Position numbers and translations under genes: made by a program
Notes under the pieces: model-generated
Seen by the model: the letters and a program-made list of their open reading frames with translations, nothing else
Databases searched by the model: none
Told to the model about the DNA's origin: nothing
NCBI GenBank assembly: GCA_019188255.1
Contig: JAETXT010000007.1
Location: 4,836,001-4,900,000, forward strand
Direction: 5' to 3'
Length of the DNA stretch: 64,000 nucleotides
From: Verticillium longisporum
Taxonomy: Eukaryota; Ascomycota; Sordariomycetes; Glomerellales; Plectosphaerellaceae
Part shown: piece by piece, positions 46,095-57,344 of the stretch
How the letters are laid out: each line of letters begins with the position of its first letter
How positions within the stretch are numbered: the first letter of the stretch is position 1

Positions 46095-46937
46095 ATGAGT
46101 CTTCCCAGCAACCTCACGTCGCCTCCGCCAGAAGTTCTGAACACAGTCGTCACATTCCCGGCCCCCCACATCCTCCTCATCACCCTCAACCGCCCCGCCC
46201 AGCTCAACGCCATCCCCCCCGCCCAGCACCACGCCCTGATGGCCCTCTACGAGTGGTACGACGCCCAGCCGCCTCTCCGCTGCGCCATCCTCACCGGCAC
46301 CGGCCGCGCCTTCTGCGCCGGCGCCGACCTCAAGGCCTGGGACGCGAAGAACAGGGGCGCCCCCGGCACCGACGCCAAGTGGCCCTCGACCGGCGGTTTC
46401 GGCGGCCTCTCCAACCGGCACGGCAAGAAGCCCGTCATCGCCGCCGTCAACGGGCTCTGCCTCGGCGGCGGCTTCGAGATGATCACCAACGCCGACCTCG
46501 TCTACGCCCTGGCGTCCGCCAAGTTTGGCCTGCCCGAGGTCAAGAGGGGCGTCGTGGCCATTGCCGGCGCGCTGCCGCGGATCGCCCAGATCCTCGGCAG
46601 GCAGAGGGCGTCTGAGATGGCCATGCTCGGCGACATGTACACGGCTGCGCAGATGCGCGACTGGGGCGTTGTCAATGGCGTCGTCGAGGGGTCTGCTGAT
46701 GAGTTGATCAGGGCTGTGCTCCAGGTGGCGGAGAAGCTGGCGAACAACTCGCCCGACTCCATCATCGTGACGAGGGAGGGACTGATGAGCGGGCTCGGGG
46801 GCGAAGCGCCCCAGCAGGCTACGAATCGGGTTGAGGCGGGCATCTATCAGCAGCTCGAGGGCGGCGACAACATCAAGGAGGGCGTCCTGGCCTTTGTGGA
46901 AAAGAGACAGCCCGTCTGGAAAGACAGCAAATTGTAA
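46095..46937 (+). CDS. enoyl-CoA hydratase/isomerase family protein
   Basis: 280 aa from the ATG at 46095. I chose this over an in-frame start at 45897 because the upstream part looks like leader, and MSLPSNLTSPPPEVL leads straight into the fold. Crotonase signatures: ILLITLNRPAQLNAI, GTGRAFCAGADLKAW (oxyanion hole) and NGLCLGGGFEM (second oxyanion hole), with GLPEVKRGVV near the active site. Reaction type: hydration or isomerisation of an enoyl-CoA in mitochondrial or peroxisomal beta-oxidation or branched amino-acid breakdown. The C-terminus (WKDSKL) ends in SKL, a canonical PTS1, so peroxisomal import is likely. Confidence 0.9.
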   Translation: MSLPSNLTSPPPEVLNTVVTFPAPHILLITLNRPAQLNAIPPAQHHALMALYEWYDAQPPLRCAILTGTGRAFCAGADLKAWDAKNRGAPGTDAKWPSTGGFGGLSNRHGKKPVIAAVNGLCLGGGFEMITNADLVYALASAKFGLPEVKRGVVAIAGALPRIAQILGRQRASEMAMLGDMYTAAQMRDWGVVNGVVEGSADELIRAVLQVAEKLANNSPDSIIVTREGLMSGLGGEAPQQATNRVEAGIYQQLEGGDNIKEGVLAFVEKRQPVWKDSKL

Positions 46938-47279
46938 ATGCAGATGCGACAGGATTCGTGACAGAGAATGGGGTTGGCGTGTTGATTCGCTTACACAAAG
47001 CTGAATTTTTTCTCGTGATATCCGTGCGGGTGTGATCAAGTCTGTGGAAAGCCTACTTAAAATGCGACCCAGTCTTTGAATCAGCTCCCTGAAACAATCG
47101 GGTATCAAAATATCACAACTTGTATGGCCAGTTCTGATTTACGAGAGAAAAATACAGTAGCCACGCCAGGTTCCTCCAACACAAGCCATGCCCTGATGCC
47201 TATGGATTCATAGCCGATGCATCATGGTTCGGGACGAGAGCCGTCACATACTCTCCCACAAATCTCCACAGTAGCCACC
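46935..47279. other. convergent 3' spacer
   Basis: Between the enoyl-CoA hydratase and the sugar transporter, which converge here. Nothing else seen. Confidence 0.5.
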
Positions 47280-48994
47280 TCAAAGCACCTTTTGTATGGT
47301 CTTCTCGTCTCCCTGGACATGCATGACCTGCCCAGGAGTTCCCGCCTCGTAGTCCTTATCGTGGTCGGACACTTCGACCTCCCCAGGAACTCCCATGCTC
47401 GATTGCCAATGCATCAAGACCTTGTCGCCCGTGAACAGCCTATCAATCTGCTCGAGTGTCAGGTTCTTCGTCTCGGGATAGAAGAACCAGATGAGCGGCA
47501 GGAAGGCAAAGTTGAACACGCTAAAGTAGGTGTACGTGTGGTGGCCGATATCCTGAATACTGACGGGCGTAACCTTGACCACGACAAAGGTGAAGAGCCA
47601 GTTGGACGCCGTGGCCAAGGCTGCGGCACGCGTTCGGATGGTGAGCGGGGCGTACTCGGCCGGCAGCAGCCAAGGGATGGCGAGGAGACCGACAGAGAAG
47701 AAGCCGTTGAAGAGGAACAACATGACGACAGCCACGATACCGGCCGACTTGCCTCCGTCTGCGACGGTGCCGGAGAGAATGGCCATGCAAGCGCACTGAC
47801 CGGCAGCGGCAAAGAGCATGAGGTTGCGGCGGCCCACGCGATCGATGATCCAGATGGGGATCAGTGATGTGAGGAAGTAGGCAATGCCATTGAAGCCGGC
47901 TAGTAGCAGGGATAGGTTTCTTTCGAGGCCAACAGACTTCTGCATGATGACTGGTGCGTACTAGTACTCTTGTTAGACTTCGTTCGAAATATCGGCTTCC
48001 ATCAGGCCATGAGAACTAGGGCTGGGAGGGATGAGGTAAAACTCACATAAGTGATGAGGTTGATTCCAGAAATTTGCTGCATGAACTGGCCACCAATGCC
48101 AAGCAACGTCCGGTAGCGCAGCCTTTGAGGTCCGTCGTGAAGCAACATTTTGTAGCTGCCAGCTTGTGAAGCTTCACGCTCCTCACGAACAGCATCCTGG
48201 ATTTCCCTCATATACTGATTGATACGAGAGCCGTTTGGATCTAGTGTTTTGGCATCTGTTTCCACGGCCCACAAGACCTTCCGCGCCTCGTCGTGACGGT
48301 CGTGGGCGATCAGCCAACGAGGCGACTCGGGCACAATGAAGGCGATGGTGAGGAAAGTCATGATAGCGAACAGGATCTGCAGGGCAAGTGGGAAGCGGAA
48401 CTGAGCATCATTGGAAACAAAACTCATGCCATAATTTGTCCAGTAAGACAGTGCGACGCCTGGCAGTTGTTAGCCTTGTTACTTGTCTGTATAAGACGGG
48501 GGGGGTCTGGGCTGCGTACCGAAGATGTTGATAGCCAGCTCGATGGCAAGACCTTTGCCTCTGCTCTTTGGCTTCATTAACTCCGAATGCCAAACAGGAA
48601 TGGTACTCGTGTTCATGCCGTTGCCCAGGCCAGCGACAATTCTTCCAATGATCATTTGCGGGATGCCATAGGCCGACGCTTGAAGCACGGCACCGACACT
48701 AAGAACAACACAGCCGATCATGATACTCCAGCGACGACCGAGCTGCTCACCCCAGAACAGGCAGATCAGAGCACCGAAAAGACAGCCAATCTCGTAAATT
48801 GAAACGACGAGGCCTTGCAAGTTGGCGCTGCCATTGGCATTGTCGCTTGTGTCGATCTCAGGAAAGGTTCGCGTAAAGGCATCGCCGGTGAGCATTCCGC
48901 TCATAACACCCTGATCAAAGCCGAAGAGCAAGAATCCCGAGCCTGCGGCTATCGTGATCTGCGTTTGCAGGGCTTTCCCCGTGAGGAAAACCAT
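47280..48994 (-). CDS. MFS sugar (hexose) transporter
   Basis: complement(join(47280..47960,48047..48459,48520..48994)), 522 aa. The ATG at 48994 (MVFLTGKALQTQITIAAGSG) was chosen because it starts the conserved fold; splice sites give ...INIFG-VALSYWTNYG... and ...GINLITY-YAPVIMQ.... Sugar-porter signatures: DQGVMSGML in helix 1, GRRW after helix 2, PESPRWL at 202-208, GQFMQQISGINLITYY in helix 7 and DRVGRR later, with PETKNLTLEQID at the end. It is a plasma-membrane monosaccharide:H+ symporter by family. A pair of inverted CreA-like sites lies about 300 bp upstream. The regulator, transketolase-like and dehydrogenase genes nearby suggest a shared sugar or polyol pathway. Confidence 0.9.
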
Positions 48995-51254
48995 GGTGTT
49001 CTGTTGCAGCCTTCGGGACAGGGGACGACGGGACAAAGATTGGAACAACAAATGGAAATTCTGCGTCAAACGGTACGATCAACAAAACGAAATGATGAAT
49101 CAAGTGGAAGACCGCTTTCAAAGCTGGGAAGGTATCATGTTGATTTGCTTGGAGTCCGGGGATCGTGGGTCTCGTTGCTAGTTATAATCACCCCAATGCC
49201 ACCAGACATTGACCGGGTATCAGAACGAGTCGGACGCACACCGCATCATTCCACATTATTCCTGCCTTGGGGCCTCTCTCTCCACACTCGCGGGGACCCC
49301 ACGGGCAGAAGAGATTCATGTACGCAGCCCTGATGAGACCATTTTCCTGGGCCAGAATGACTCGCGAGATCGGCCAACATTGGGTGAAACAATCCTCGGC
49401 AGTCAATTTGCAGCCTGGTAGAGCAATTGTAAGCGCAGCGGCGTCGGATCCGTCGCCGATCGCCCGAGCCGGAGGGTCAAGTCCGCAGCCGGGCGTGGGC
49501 AGACATTGCTAGGGTGATCGCGTGGAACTTCCTCACCCGCCAGAACGCCGGTGCCATGACGTTTGCCCGCTTAGCCGACCAGACTTGCACTGCACGCCTG
49601 GCTTGGCGAACGTGAGGACTACAACCGACGGGATGGGGCTCAAAACTATGACGCCCAACATGCAGACTCAGAGCGTGAGATTCAAGGGCGATGGCGCTTC
49701 TGATCTCGTCCCTGGCCAGTATTGATGTTTCATTGCGCCAGTAGGCTCCTACAGCGGCGATACTCGCCAATCCTGAGGTGAATCGTGAAATGCAAGACTG
49801 AAAGCGCCGGTTTTCAAGCACTCCGTAAGCCCAGTGAATAGAGTGTAAATAATATGTGGTTTAGGACCAATGTGGTGACTTTCCTGTCTCTCTCTTGCCA
49901 ATGCGCAAACTTCATGGGTAGTCACGTTGATTGCGTATGCTCGCTGTATCAAGAATAATCCAGGCACTCGAGCTTCAGATGTTTAGGATAAACATCTTTT
50001 TCTCCGCAGAGGATCTCTTTTAGAGTTATTGTGCTGGACCTAGCTCTCAGGGATATGTTATTCATCAATGTATCGTACCACGCATCAGGACCACAAGCAG
50101 CGCCATAGTATCTCCTCAGTCTTCCCGAGACGTCGATGCTTGAAGAAGGGGAAAGTTCCCACAGGAATAGGGGTGGCAGCTCAAGGTCTGCTTAACCTTT
50201 GCCCCGAAATGTGACAACCGGTAATCTTTAACAGCCAGGACATCAGAGAGCATCTGTGGAAGACTCTCGAAAGGCATGCGCTGAGAGACGTCCTGCAGAA
50301 CGCGGCGACGACACTGACAAAGTCTGGTCTGCTTTGCTGCCAACCTCGTTCTAAATCAAGACTCTGAACACCGATGGTCTTCAGAATGTTGGCCAGGCCC
50401 TCTGCATCCCCAGCCAGAGACCCGGCTGATTCTTTCTATTGCACATGACAATCATGGTGGAGTCTGTGTCAAGATCACTCCAGGTAGATTCCGTGATTTC
50501 GTAGCAGGGCATATCTCCATCAAACTCAGACACCGCCTCAATGGTCGGGCCTGCTTCAGGGCGTGATTCAAGCATCGTGGCTGATGCCGACTTGCTGTTG
50601 ACGTCCTGGACCTAGGCGATGTGCGGAGATCGAGTCGCGGGCGTGAATGTCAGGGAGAAGCTGTCACCACGGAATTGAACAAAGTGGATTGATTGTTGTT
50701 AAGGTACAAAAGGAGACTTCCAGAAGTCCAAACGAAGGTAATTGGTCAGATCCAGCATCGGTAAGGAGTCTTACCGGGGCGATAACGACAGAACAAATGC
50801 ATCAAATGAGGACTCCACATTTGGGATGAAAGTACTCCTGGGTCACAGAACAGAACCTTGCCTGATCGGCAACAGAAGCGGTGTCGATGTGAAGCTGAAA
50901 GGTCATAGCGCATCCGACGCTGTAAAAGACTGGTAGCAGTGCTGGCCTGTACTTCTGGTTGTCATTTGAGCAAGAAAGGTGATAAAACGTATTGCAACGA
51001 CCTCTGTAATACCAGAAGTCGCCTGGCATACACCGAAAACTGCTGTCCTTGGTTTTCTCTCATTGAATTTCACTTACTGTTAGACCACCTTGTTCCATAC
51101 CTCTGCTTACAAGCATACAGTGTCCCCTCACTCAGACCACTCCACTGACGTCCATCTACAATGCGATACATCCAGTCGGTGAAGCAAGATAACGTCACGA
51201 CAACTTATCCAGCTCAATACCGCCTGTGCCGAAAAATATCAGTAAAGCAAGTCC
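48995..51254. other. 2.3-kb intergenic region, no gene seen
   Basis: Between the transporter start and the regulator stop. Only short, mutually overlapping frames; no domain or tRNA recognised. Contains the CreA-like sites at 49290-49302. Confidence 0.5.
49290..49302. promoter_or_regulatory. inverted pair of CreA/CRE1-like sites
   Basis: GCGGGGACCCCAC: GCGGGG on the plus strand and GTGGGG on the minus strand, separated by one base; both fit the SYGGRG consensus for carbon-catabolite repressor CreA. Located about 300 bp upstream of the sugar transporter ATG. Confidence 0.4.
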
Positions 51255-53345
51255 TCAATCCTCGCCCAGATCCCCCCAGAAATCTTTAAGATCATCCGCC
51301 CGCCACTTAGTCCCCCACCCACTCTCCCGTTCGATCCTCCCCAGCAGCTCCAGGATGGCCGCATGCTCGGCCGGGTGGCTCATACACCGCCCAGCGATCC
51401 ACAGCGGCTGGATGCTATTCGTCCACGCGCCGTGGTGGTGGTTCGTCATGCTGATCCCGCAGATCCGCCGCGCGTGCCAGAGGGCCGACCTCGGGCGCGG
51501 CGCGAGCCTCAGGCCCGGCGGGCGGTTCTGCAGCATCAGCAGCGCGGCCGTGTGGTGCAGCTGGTTGCCCGACACGGCGGCTGCATTGCTGTAGAGGACG
51601 GTCGGGAACGGGTCCGAGGGCGTCGACGGCGTCGCGAGGACGTGGTGCATCGCGGGCGGGCGAAGGGCGTGCCAGGCCTCGACGTGCCGCCATAGGCGCG
51701 CCCACGACGTGCGGTAGCCGGCGTCGCTGCGGGGCCCGTCGAAGAAGAGGCCGCCCGGGTTAGCCGCGGCAAGGGGTGCGAGGAGATCGAGGACCTGGGC
51801 GACGAGGTAGACGGAGTAGTTGGCCCACATGTCGAACGTCGTGGTCGAGCGGAAGAGGGCGACGTCGGCGTCGAGGGACGATGAGGCGCTGCGCGGGGAG
51901 CCGGTCCAGCGGGAGGCGGGGATGAGGGTCTTGACGGAGGAGATGAGGCCGCCGCAGACGTCCATGCGGGCGAAGCACCAGAAGAGGGCCTGCTCCAGGC
52001 CGCCAGAGAAGCCCGTCATCTGCACGGCTTCCATGAGACTGGCGCAGCCGTCGAGATGACGGCGCCAGGCTTTGGGGGAGCAGCTGCACATTTCAAGAAC
52101 ACAGAGGACGACGCAGGACGCGATGACTGGTGTCGTTCGGGTCGAGAGCTGGGGGAGAAGCAGGTGGATGGCTTCCTGGTAAAGGGCGAGACTGCGGTCT
52201 GTGGCTCGGTTGGAGTCTTTGAGCTCGAGCTGTCGAGCCGACAGGGCGAGCATGGAGTATCGCAAGTGGTCGTGATCGCGAGCTATGGTGGGCAGCACGT
52301 TTTGAAAATTACACTGGTTGTCGAACTTGTCTAGCCAGGGCGATATCTCTTCGAACCAGTTCTTCCATAGCACAATCTCCTCTTGTTTGGATAGTCTCGG
52401 GGGCTCATGGTCCGAGGCTAGGTCGTTCTGGATGAGAACTTCGTCGTTTGTTGAAGATGTGCCCGACCTGACGGAGTGCTCTTTGTAGACATTTTCAACG
52501 CCTTGGGTTGGGGTTCCAGGTCGTGTTGGAACGTTAGACCTCACCTCCTGGATGAGGTGGTTCCTGAGGGTCGAGTGCAGCTCATGGTAAGCCGATCCCG
52601 GCAGGAAGATGCCATCGTCGTACGACCCTTCAGGGCTGAAGAGCTGTTCCCCGAATTCAAAGACGTGTTCGAGACTCGGGGACTCGTGGACAATAGGGTT
52701 CACCGGTAGCCTTTCCAACGAGTCAAATTGGGTGTGCTGTGATAAGGAGCTTGCCAGGTCATGCGACGCATTCGCTCCACCTTGGCTGAAGAGCAGGAGG
52801 TTGGCGACAGCGCTGTCAGTGATAATGTGCGAGGCTGCCGAAGGGGAGTCCCCAAAGTCGGCCAAGTCGGTCGGTTCCTGGTTTCTAAGATTTGCACTCT
52901 CCATCGGCAAGCAAAGCTGTCGATTGCCTCTTGGTTCCTCGTACCTCCTCCTCACAGGCGACGGCACGGCTTGGCATCGCGGTGACTCCCCCTCCTCACT
53001 GTCCACCTCGAAGTCAATTGGGTTGTGATACTCCCGAATGACTTCATCCGTGACGTCTAGGATCTCGAACCCCTTCGGTCGCCTCTTCGGCGCTTTCATA
53101 GACGGGTGATCCCTACATATGGTCTGCGCGTTTTCGTCCCGAAACGTCACCTTGAGGCCCCATCGGCACACCTCTCTCCGCCGAGCGCAGCCGCCGCACG
53201 CGGGGTGGGCCTCATCGCATTTGCGCTTCTTGCGACGGCAATTGAGGCACCCTGTGCGGGTTCGCTTCTTCTTAGGTTTCGACCTCGGTATGGATATAGA
53301 GAGAGGAGACGACGGCGAGAGTGAAGAGATTGTTCCGTCAGGCAT
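51255..53345 (-). CDS. Zn2Cys6 transcription factor with fungal-specific domain
   Basis: Single exon, 696 aa. Residues 33-60 form a classic binuclear cluster, C-x2-C-x6-C-x6-C-x2-C-x6-C (TGCLNCRRKKRKCDEAHPAC then GGCARRREVC), preceded by basic KPKKKRTR. A middle homology region of the fungal-specific type follows: SPWLDKFDNQCNFQNVLPTI, HDHLRYSMLALSARQLE, LYQEAIHLLLP, then VLCVLEMCSCSPKAWRRHLD and ALFWCFARMDVCGGLI. This is a nuclear DNA-binding regulator of the Acriflavine/Ustilaginoidea-type C6 group. It lies between the sugar transporter and the transketolase-like gene, so it may control them; that is inference from position only. Confidence 0.9.
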   Translation of the reverse strand: MPDGTISSLSPSSPLSISIPRSKPKKKRTRTGCLNCRRKKRKCDEAHPACGGCARRREVCRWGLKVTFRDENAQTICRDHPSMKAPKRRPKGFEILDVTDEVIREYHNPIDFEVDSEEGESPRCQAVPSPVRRRYEEPRGNRQLCLPMESANLRNQEPTDLADFGDSPSAASHIITDSAVANLLLFSQGGANASHDLASSLSQHTQFDSLERLPVNPIVHESPSLEHVFEFGEQLFSPEGSYDDGIFLPGSAYHELHSTLRNHLIQEVRSNVPTRPGTPTQGVENVYKEHSVRSGTSSTNDEVLIQNDLASDHEPPRLSKQEEIVLWKNWFEEISPWLDKFDNQCNFQNVLPTIARDHDHLRYSMLALSARQLELKDSNRATDRSLALYQEAIHLLLPQLSTRTTPVIASCVVLCVLEMCSCSPKAWRRHLDGCASLMEAVQMTGFSGGLEQALFWCFARMDVCGGLISSVKTLIPASRWTGSPRSASSSLDADVALFRSTTTFDMWANYSVYLVAQVLDLLAPLAAANPGGLFFDGPRSDAGYRTSWARLWRHVEAWHALRPPAMHHVLATPSTPSDPFPTVLYSNAAAVSGNQLHHTAALLMLQNRPPGLRLAPRPRSALWHARRICGISMTNHHHGAWTNSIQPLWIAGRCMSHPAEHAAILELLGRIERESGWGTKWRADDLKDFWGDLGED

Positions 53346-53995
53346 ATTGGGAGGGGTGATGTGGTTGGCAAGCGAGCGGCCCCCCTTAGATGGGCATCAC
53401 TGCCGAGTTCATGAGCCTGCCGAGACGTAAGGACAAATGTCGAGCCGCTTAACAGAAGATTGATGTGGCACTGTCGCCAGTGCTTTGCCGTGTCCTCCCG
53501 GTCGTTTGTCGTGATGCGGTGAGAATGGCCAGTATAGCTTCTACGTGTGAGGAAGGGAGGGCAACTCGAAGCGCACTTGGCCAAGAAAGGTGGTGTGGAG
53601 GGTGAGTGGTCATGAAAGCTGTTGACTCAAACCGACGACGATCAATGGCAATTGGAACCGCCTTGCTTCAGGGCGACAGACGTACTACAGCGAAAGCGGT
53701 TAGCCAAGCTTTCTGAGCCAAGATCATCGTCCCGACGGATGTAACCCGCTCACCAAGTGACTCGCTATTGCCATCTCGCTCATCTGATGTCCCCTCTTGC
53801 CCCTGTCGCGTCGTCGACCAGAGCTGGACTGACCATGACAACTGGGTTTCAATGTCCTGCAGCTTAGCTGACGATGACCTTTGAAAATAGTACTTCATTA
53901 TTTTCGGGTAACAACTTGTTAGAACATGCAGCCTCCAACTCCGTGATCTCCCTAGCCATCCATCTGCAAATGTCAGTTTCGTCCAGCGCCCGTCA
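53346..53995. other. promoter of the regulator and 3' flank of the transketolase-like gene
   Basis: About 0.65 kb, no gene seen. Confidence 0.5.
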
Positions 53996-56295
53996 TCAAT
54001 GCCTTGTGTTGTTCAGATCCCTGAACTCGCCCCTCAAACTCTCAACGCCCTCCCTTCTGACTTCCTCGACAAGCTTTGCAACCTCGGGTGCAATGACAGC
54101 CTCGTCGAACCCAAAGTACTTGTACGCCGCCGGTCCGGGCAGCGAGTGTCCGAATGTGCTCATGGACCAACCGGCATCGGCATACCTCTCCCACCCGTTG
54201 ACGGCGTAGGCTTCGATAACGACACGTGGCGCCTTGCTCCTGTACTGGAGTACCTCGCGCTTGTACTCGATGCTCTGTCTCTCGAAAAGGCGCTGGCACG
54301 GGAAGCTGACGATGCGCGCCTTGATGCCGAACTTTTCGCCTAGGAGTGCAGCCGTCTTGACAGCAAAGACCATCTCGGCGCCGATGCTGATCAGGGTAAC
54401 GTCCGCATCCGCGACTTCCTGGAAAACATAGGCGCCGCGTAGAACACCGTCGCGAGATGTGTGAGCGGGGTATTGCTCAAGGTTTTGGCGGGAAAGGGAA
54501 ATGATGGACGGAGTATTAGGAGCGTCTAGTGCAGCCAAAAGGCGCCTGCCGTCTCTTCGCTGTCGCAGGGACGGATATAGAGGATATTCGGCATGGCGCG
54601 GTACAGTGACGCGAGAGCAATAGGCTGGTGTGTAGGGCCGTCCTCGCCTGTACCGATAGAGTCGTGCGTTGCGATATGGATTTGCTGGAGGCCTTGCAGG
54701 GCACCCATGCGGACACCAGGAGCGGCGTACTATCTTGGTCAGATGATCACAAAGCAAAAAGCAGGAACAGAGTACTTACGATGTAAAACATGAAGAAGCT
54801 GGAGGTGATGGGAAGGATCGTGCCTTTGCTGAAGGCAGCGAGACCGTTGGAGATGGAAGCCATCGCGTGCTCGCGGATGCCCCAATGGATGTAACGGCCA
54901 GAGTAGTCGCCGTTGATCCCACAAGCTGTCTTCAGGTTGGGCTGTAACTAATTAGCAAGCACTCTTGGAAAAGACACGGCACGAACTCACATTTTGGAAA
55001 TCAACCTTGCCCTTCCAGATCATGTTCACCGACGGCGAGAGGTCGGCGGTGCCAACCATCATATTCTTGAGCTTGGCTGCCAGCGGGTTGCACACCAGAC
55101 CGGCCGATTTCCTGGACGCCGTGGGTGTGGTAGGCAAGTCCTCTGTGGCGGGGATCAGTGACTTGTAGTCGGCGGTGAACCGGCCAGCAACACGATCCTT
55201 GAACTCAGCAGCCAGCTCAGGGAAGTCGCGACTGTAATTGTCGAGGAGCTTGTTCCAGTCCGACTCGAGTTTTGCACCACGCTCCCTGGCCTCACTGAAG
55301 TAGTTGTAAACTTCCTCGGAGACGTGGAAATGCTTCTCAGGATCCAGGCCGAAGCTCTTCTTGATGTTTGCGACATCAGAGACACCCAAAGCCGCGCCAT
55401 GGGCTTTGGCATCGCCAGCGACAGCACTGCCGACGCCGATGACTGTGCGGATGTTGATGAATGTAGGCTTCTCTTGGCTAGCACGAGCTCGGGTAAGGGC
55501 CTTGACGATGCCCTCGACATCCCAATTGCCGTCTTCGATGGACACGACGTCCCAACCACAAGCTTCCATTTTCGCATTGACGTCTTCTGTGTTGCAAAGA
55601 TCAACGCTACCGTCGCAGGTGATCTGGTTGTTGTCATACATGATGACGAGATTGTTGAGCTTCCAATGGCCTGCAAGTTGGATGGCCTCGAGAGCCACAC
55701 CTTCCTGCAGACAGGCATCACCAATCATGCAGTATGTCATGTTGTCGACCACATTGTAACCAGGCCTATTGTACGTGGCAGCAAGGTGCTTGGTGGCCAT
55801 GGCGAGACCGACAGCGTTGGCGACACCCTGACCTAGCGGACCCGTTGTCACTTCGATGCCCTCGTGTTCGATCTCAGGGTGCCCAGGGCAAATAGAGTCG
55901 GTACGAGTCGAGTGGTAGGACTTGAGCTGGTCGAGCGTCATGTTCTTGTAGCCTGTCAAGTGCAAGAATGTGTATTGGAAGAGGCATGTATGGCCGTTGG
56001 ACAGGACGAAGCGATCGCGGTTGAAGTAGTTGGGATTTGATGGTGAGTACTTCATGATGTACTTCCAGAGCGAGACGCCAATGGCGGCCATGCCCATGGC
56101 ACCGCCAGGGTGGCCACCCTTGAACTGCTCGCACAAATCGGCAATGAGGCAGCGGAACGTCTTGAGGACATGATCAACTTCGTTTTTCTGTGTGGTCGAA
56201 AGCGAGAAGGTGTTCGGTTGCTTAGCACCGTTGACTGCAGAAATGGCGTTGAGGTCGACGAGCCCCTGGTCGACAGGGACTGCACTAGGTGCCAT
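53996..56295 (-). CDS. transketolase / dihydroxyacetone synthase-like protein (one apparent frameshift)
   Basis: complement(join(53996..54729,54780..54941,54991..56295)), about 733 aa if one base is added. The start MAPSAVPVDQGLVDLNAISA is followed by the TPP-binding N domain (GHPGGAMG at 61-68, GDACLQEG at 193-200 with YDNNQ), the PYR domain (GIREHAMASISNGLAAF, HDSIGTGEDGPTHQP) and the C domain (VSFPCQRLFERQS, MSTFGHSLPGPAAYKYFGFD). Transketolases move two-carbon units between sugar phosphates; this branch resembles dihydroxyacetone synthase, which uses formaldehyde as acceptor. The frame breaks at AAAA 54537-54540 between GAF and AALDAPNTPSI; one more A restores the conserved sequence. The C-terminus (NNTRH) is not a PTS1, so it is probably cytosolic. 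The gene is divergent from the dehydrogenase at 57345. Confidence 0.85.
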
Positions 56296-57344
56296 TGTGC
56301 AGGTGTTAGATCCGTCTGATGCTCGGTAATTTTCGAGTGCTGTGAGAAAGCAACGTCGTCGACAGAATGTTGAGAACGGCAAATGAATTCTGACAGCGGA
56401 GGATACAGGAAAGCACGAGGCAGCCCCCATGAGCATTGAAGCCCATTAGATATATCGGCAGCCATGGCTGGACATGTCTTGCTGGTGGCTCGGAAGACCG
56501 AAATGGGATGTGCATGGACGAAGTGATTCTCCGGTGCCAAACATTACGGAATTGAGAAAGAACCTGGACAAGACCCAACGAAAGGGGAATTCCCAAGCGC
56601 CGGGCTAGGCTTCGAGGCGGGGCCGACGCCTGAGTCGAGCTGCTTGAAGTACTCTTCAGTCGGAGGGCGACCAGATCGGGTTTGAGGTCTGAGTAGCGAA
56701 CATAATGGTCATGATGGCGGAAATGACAACTCCATCTCGAGCGTTTTTACCAAGCGCAAGGAATGCTCATTCATCGTCTCAATCCCCATGTTTTGAGGCA
56801 GAAGATGCGAGATGGAAGAAGTGCAGATGACCCCTCCTCACTCTGTCGAGCTCCGCCATGTTGGGGGCGGGGCTCCGTCCCGTCGCCCTTACCTTAGGTA
56901 CCGCTGGTAGGGAGGTCGGAGGGGTTACCACTCCGAAGCACCCCCGAAATCTTGAGTTCGCCACTGTTTGCGCTTGCAACTGCCCCAGCTCTGGATCCGA
57001 GAACCCCAACAGTTCCTGTGGCCAGAAGACAAGACCATACATTGTACGTTTCTGCATGCGCTTGCAGCTGCGCTTCGACCTTCATCATTAATATCGGCAC
57101 GGAATTCATGCTTTCGCCAATTGCAGCTGCCATGGAAGTCCAAGCGAACTTCCCCAACTTGCCCATGCCCTCATATATGGATATGGCAAGTAGCTCTTTG
57201 CTTTGCCCACGATGACTTCAGCGTGCCCAAGAGCGTCCCGATCCTCTCATCTGTTAGCCCATCATTTCCGACCTGGGTAAAAGCGTGCACCTGAAGCTAT
57301 ACACAAGCTCTTCACTTCAGTACTCACGCAACTACAATCGCAAC
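56296..57344. other. divergent promoter region (transketolase-like / SDR)
   Basis: 1,049 bp between divergently transcribed metabolic genes; likely holds shared regulatory sites. The open frames inside overlap antisense and have no domain. Confidence 0.55.

Noticed and set aside
53996..54010. Peroxisomal targeting signal on the transketolase-like protein
   Set aside because: The C-terminus reads NNTRH, which is not a PTS1, unlike yeast dihydroxyacetone synthases.
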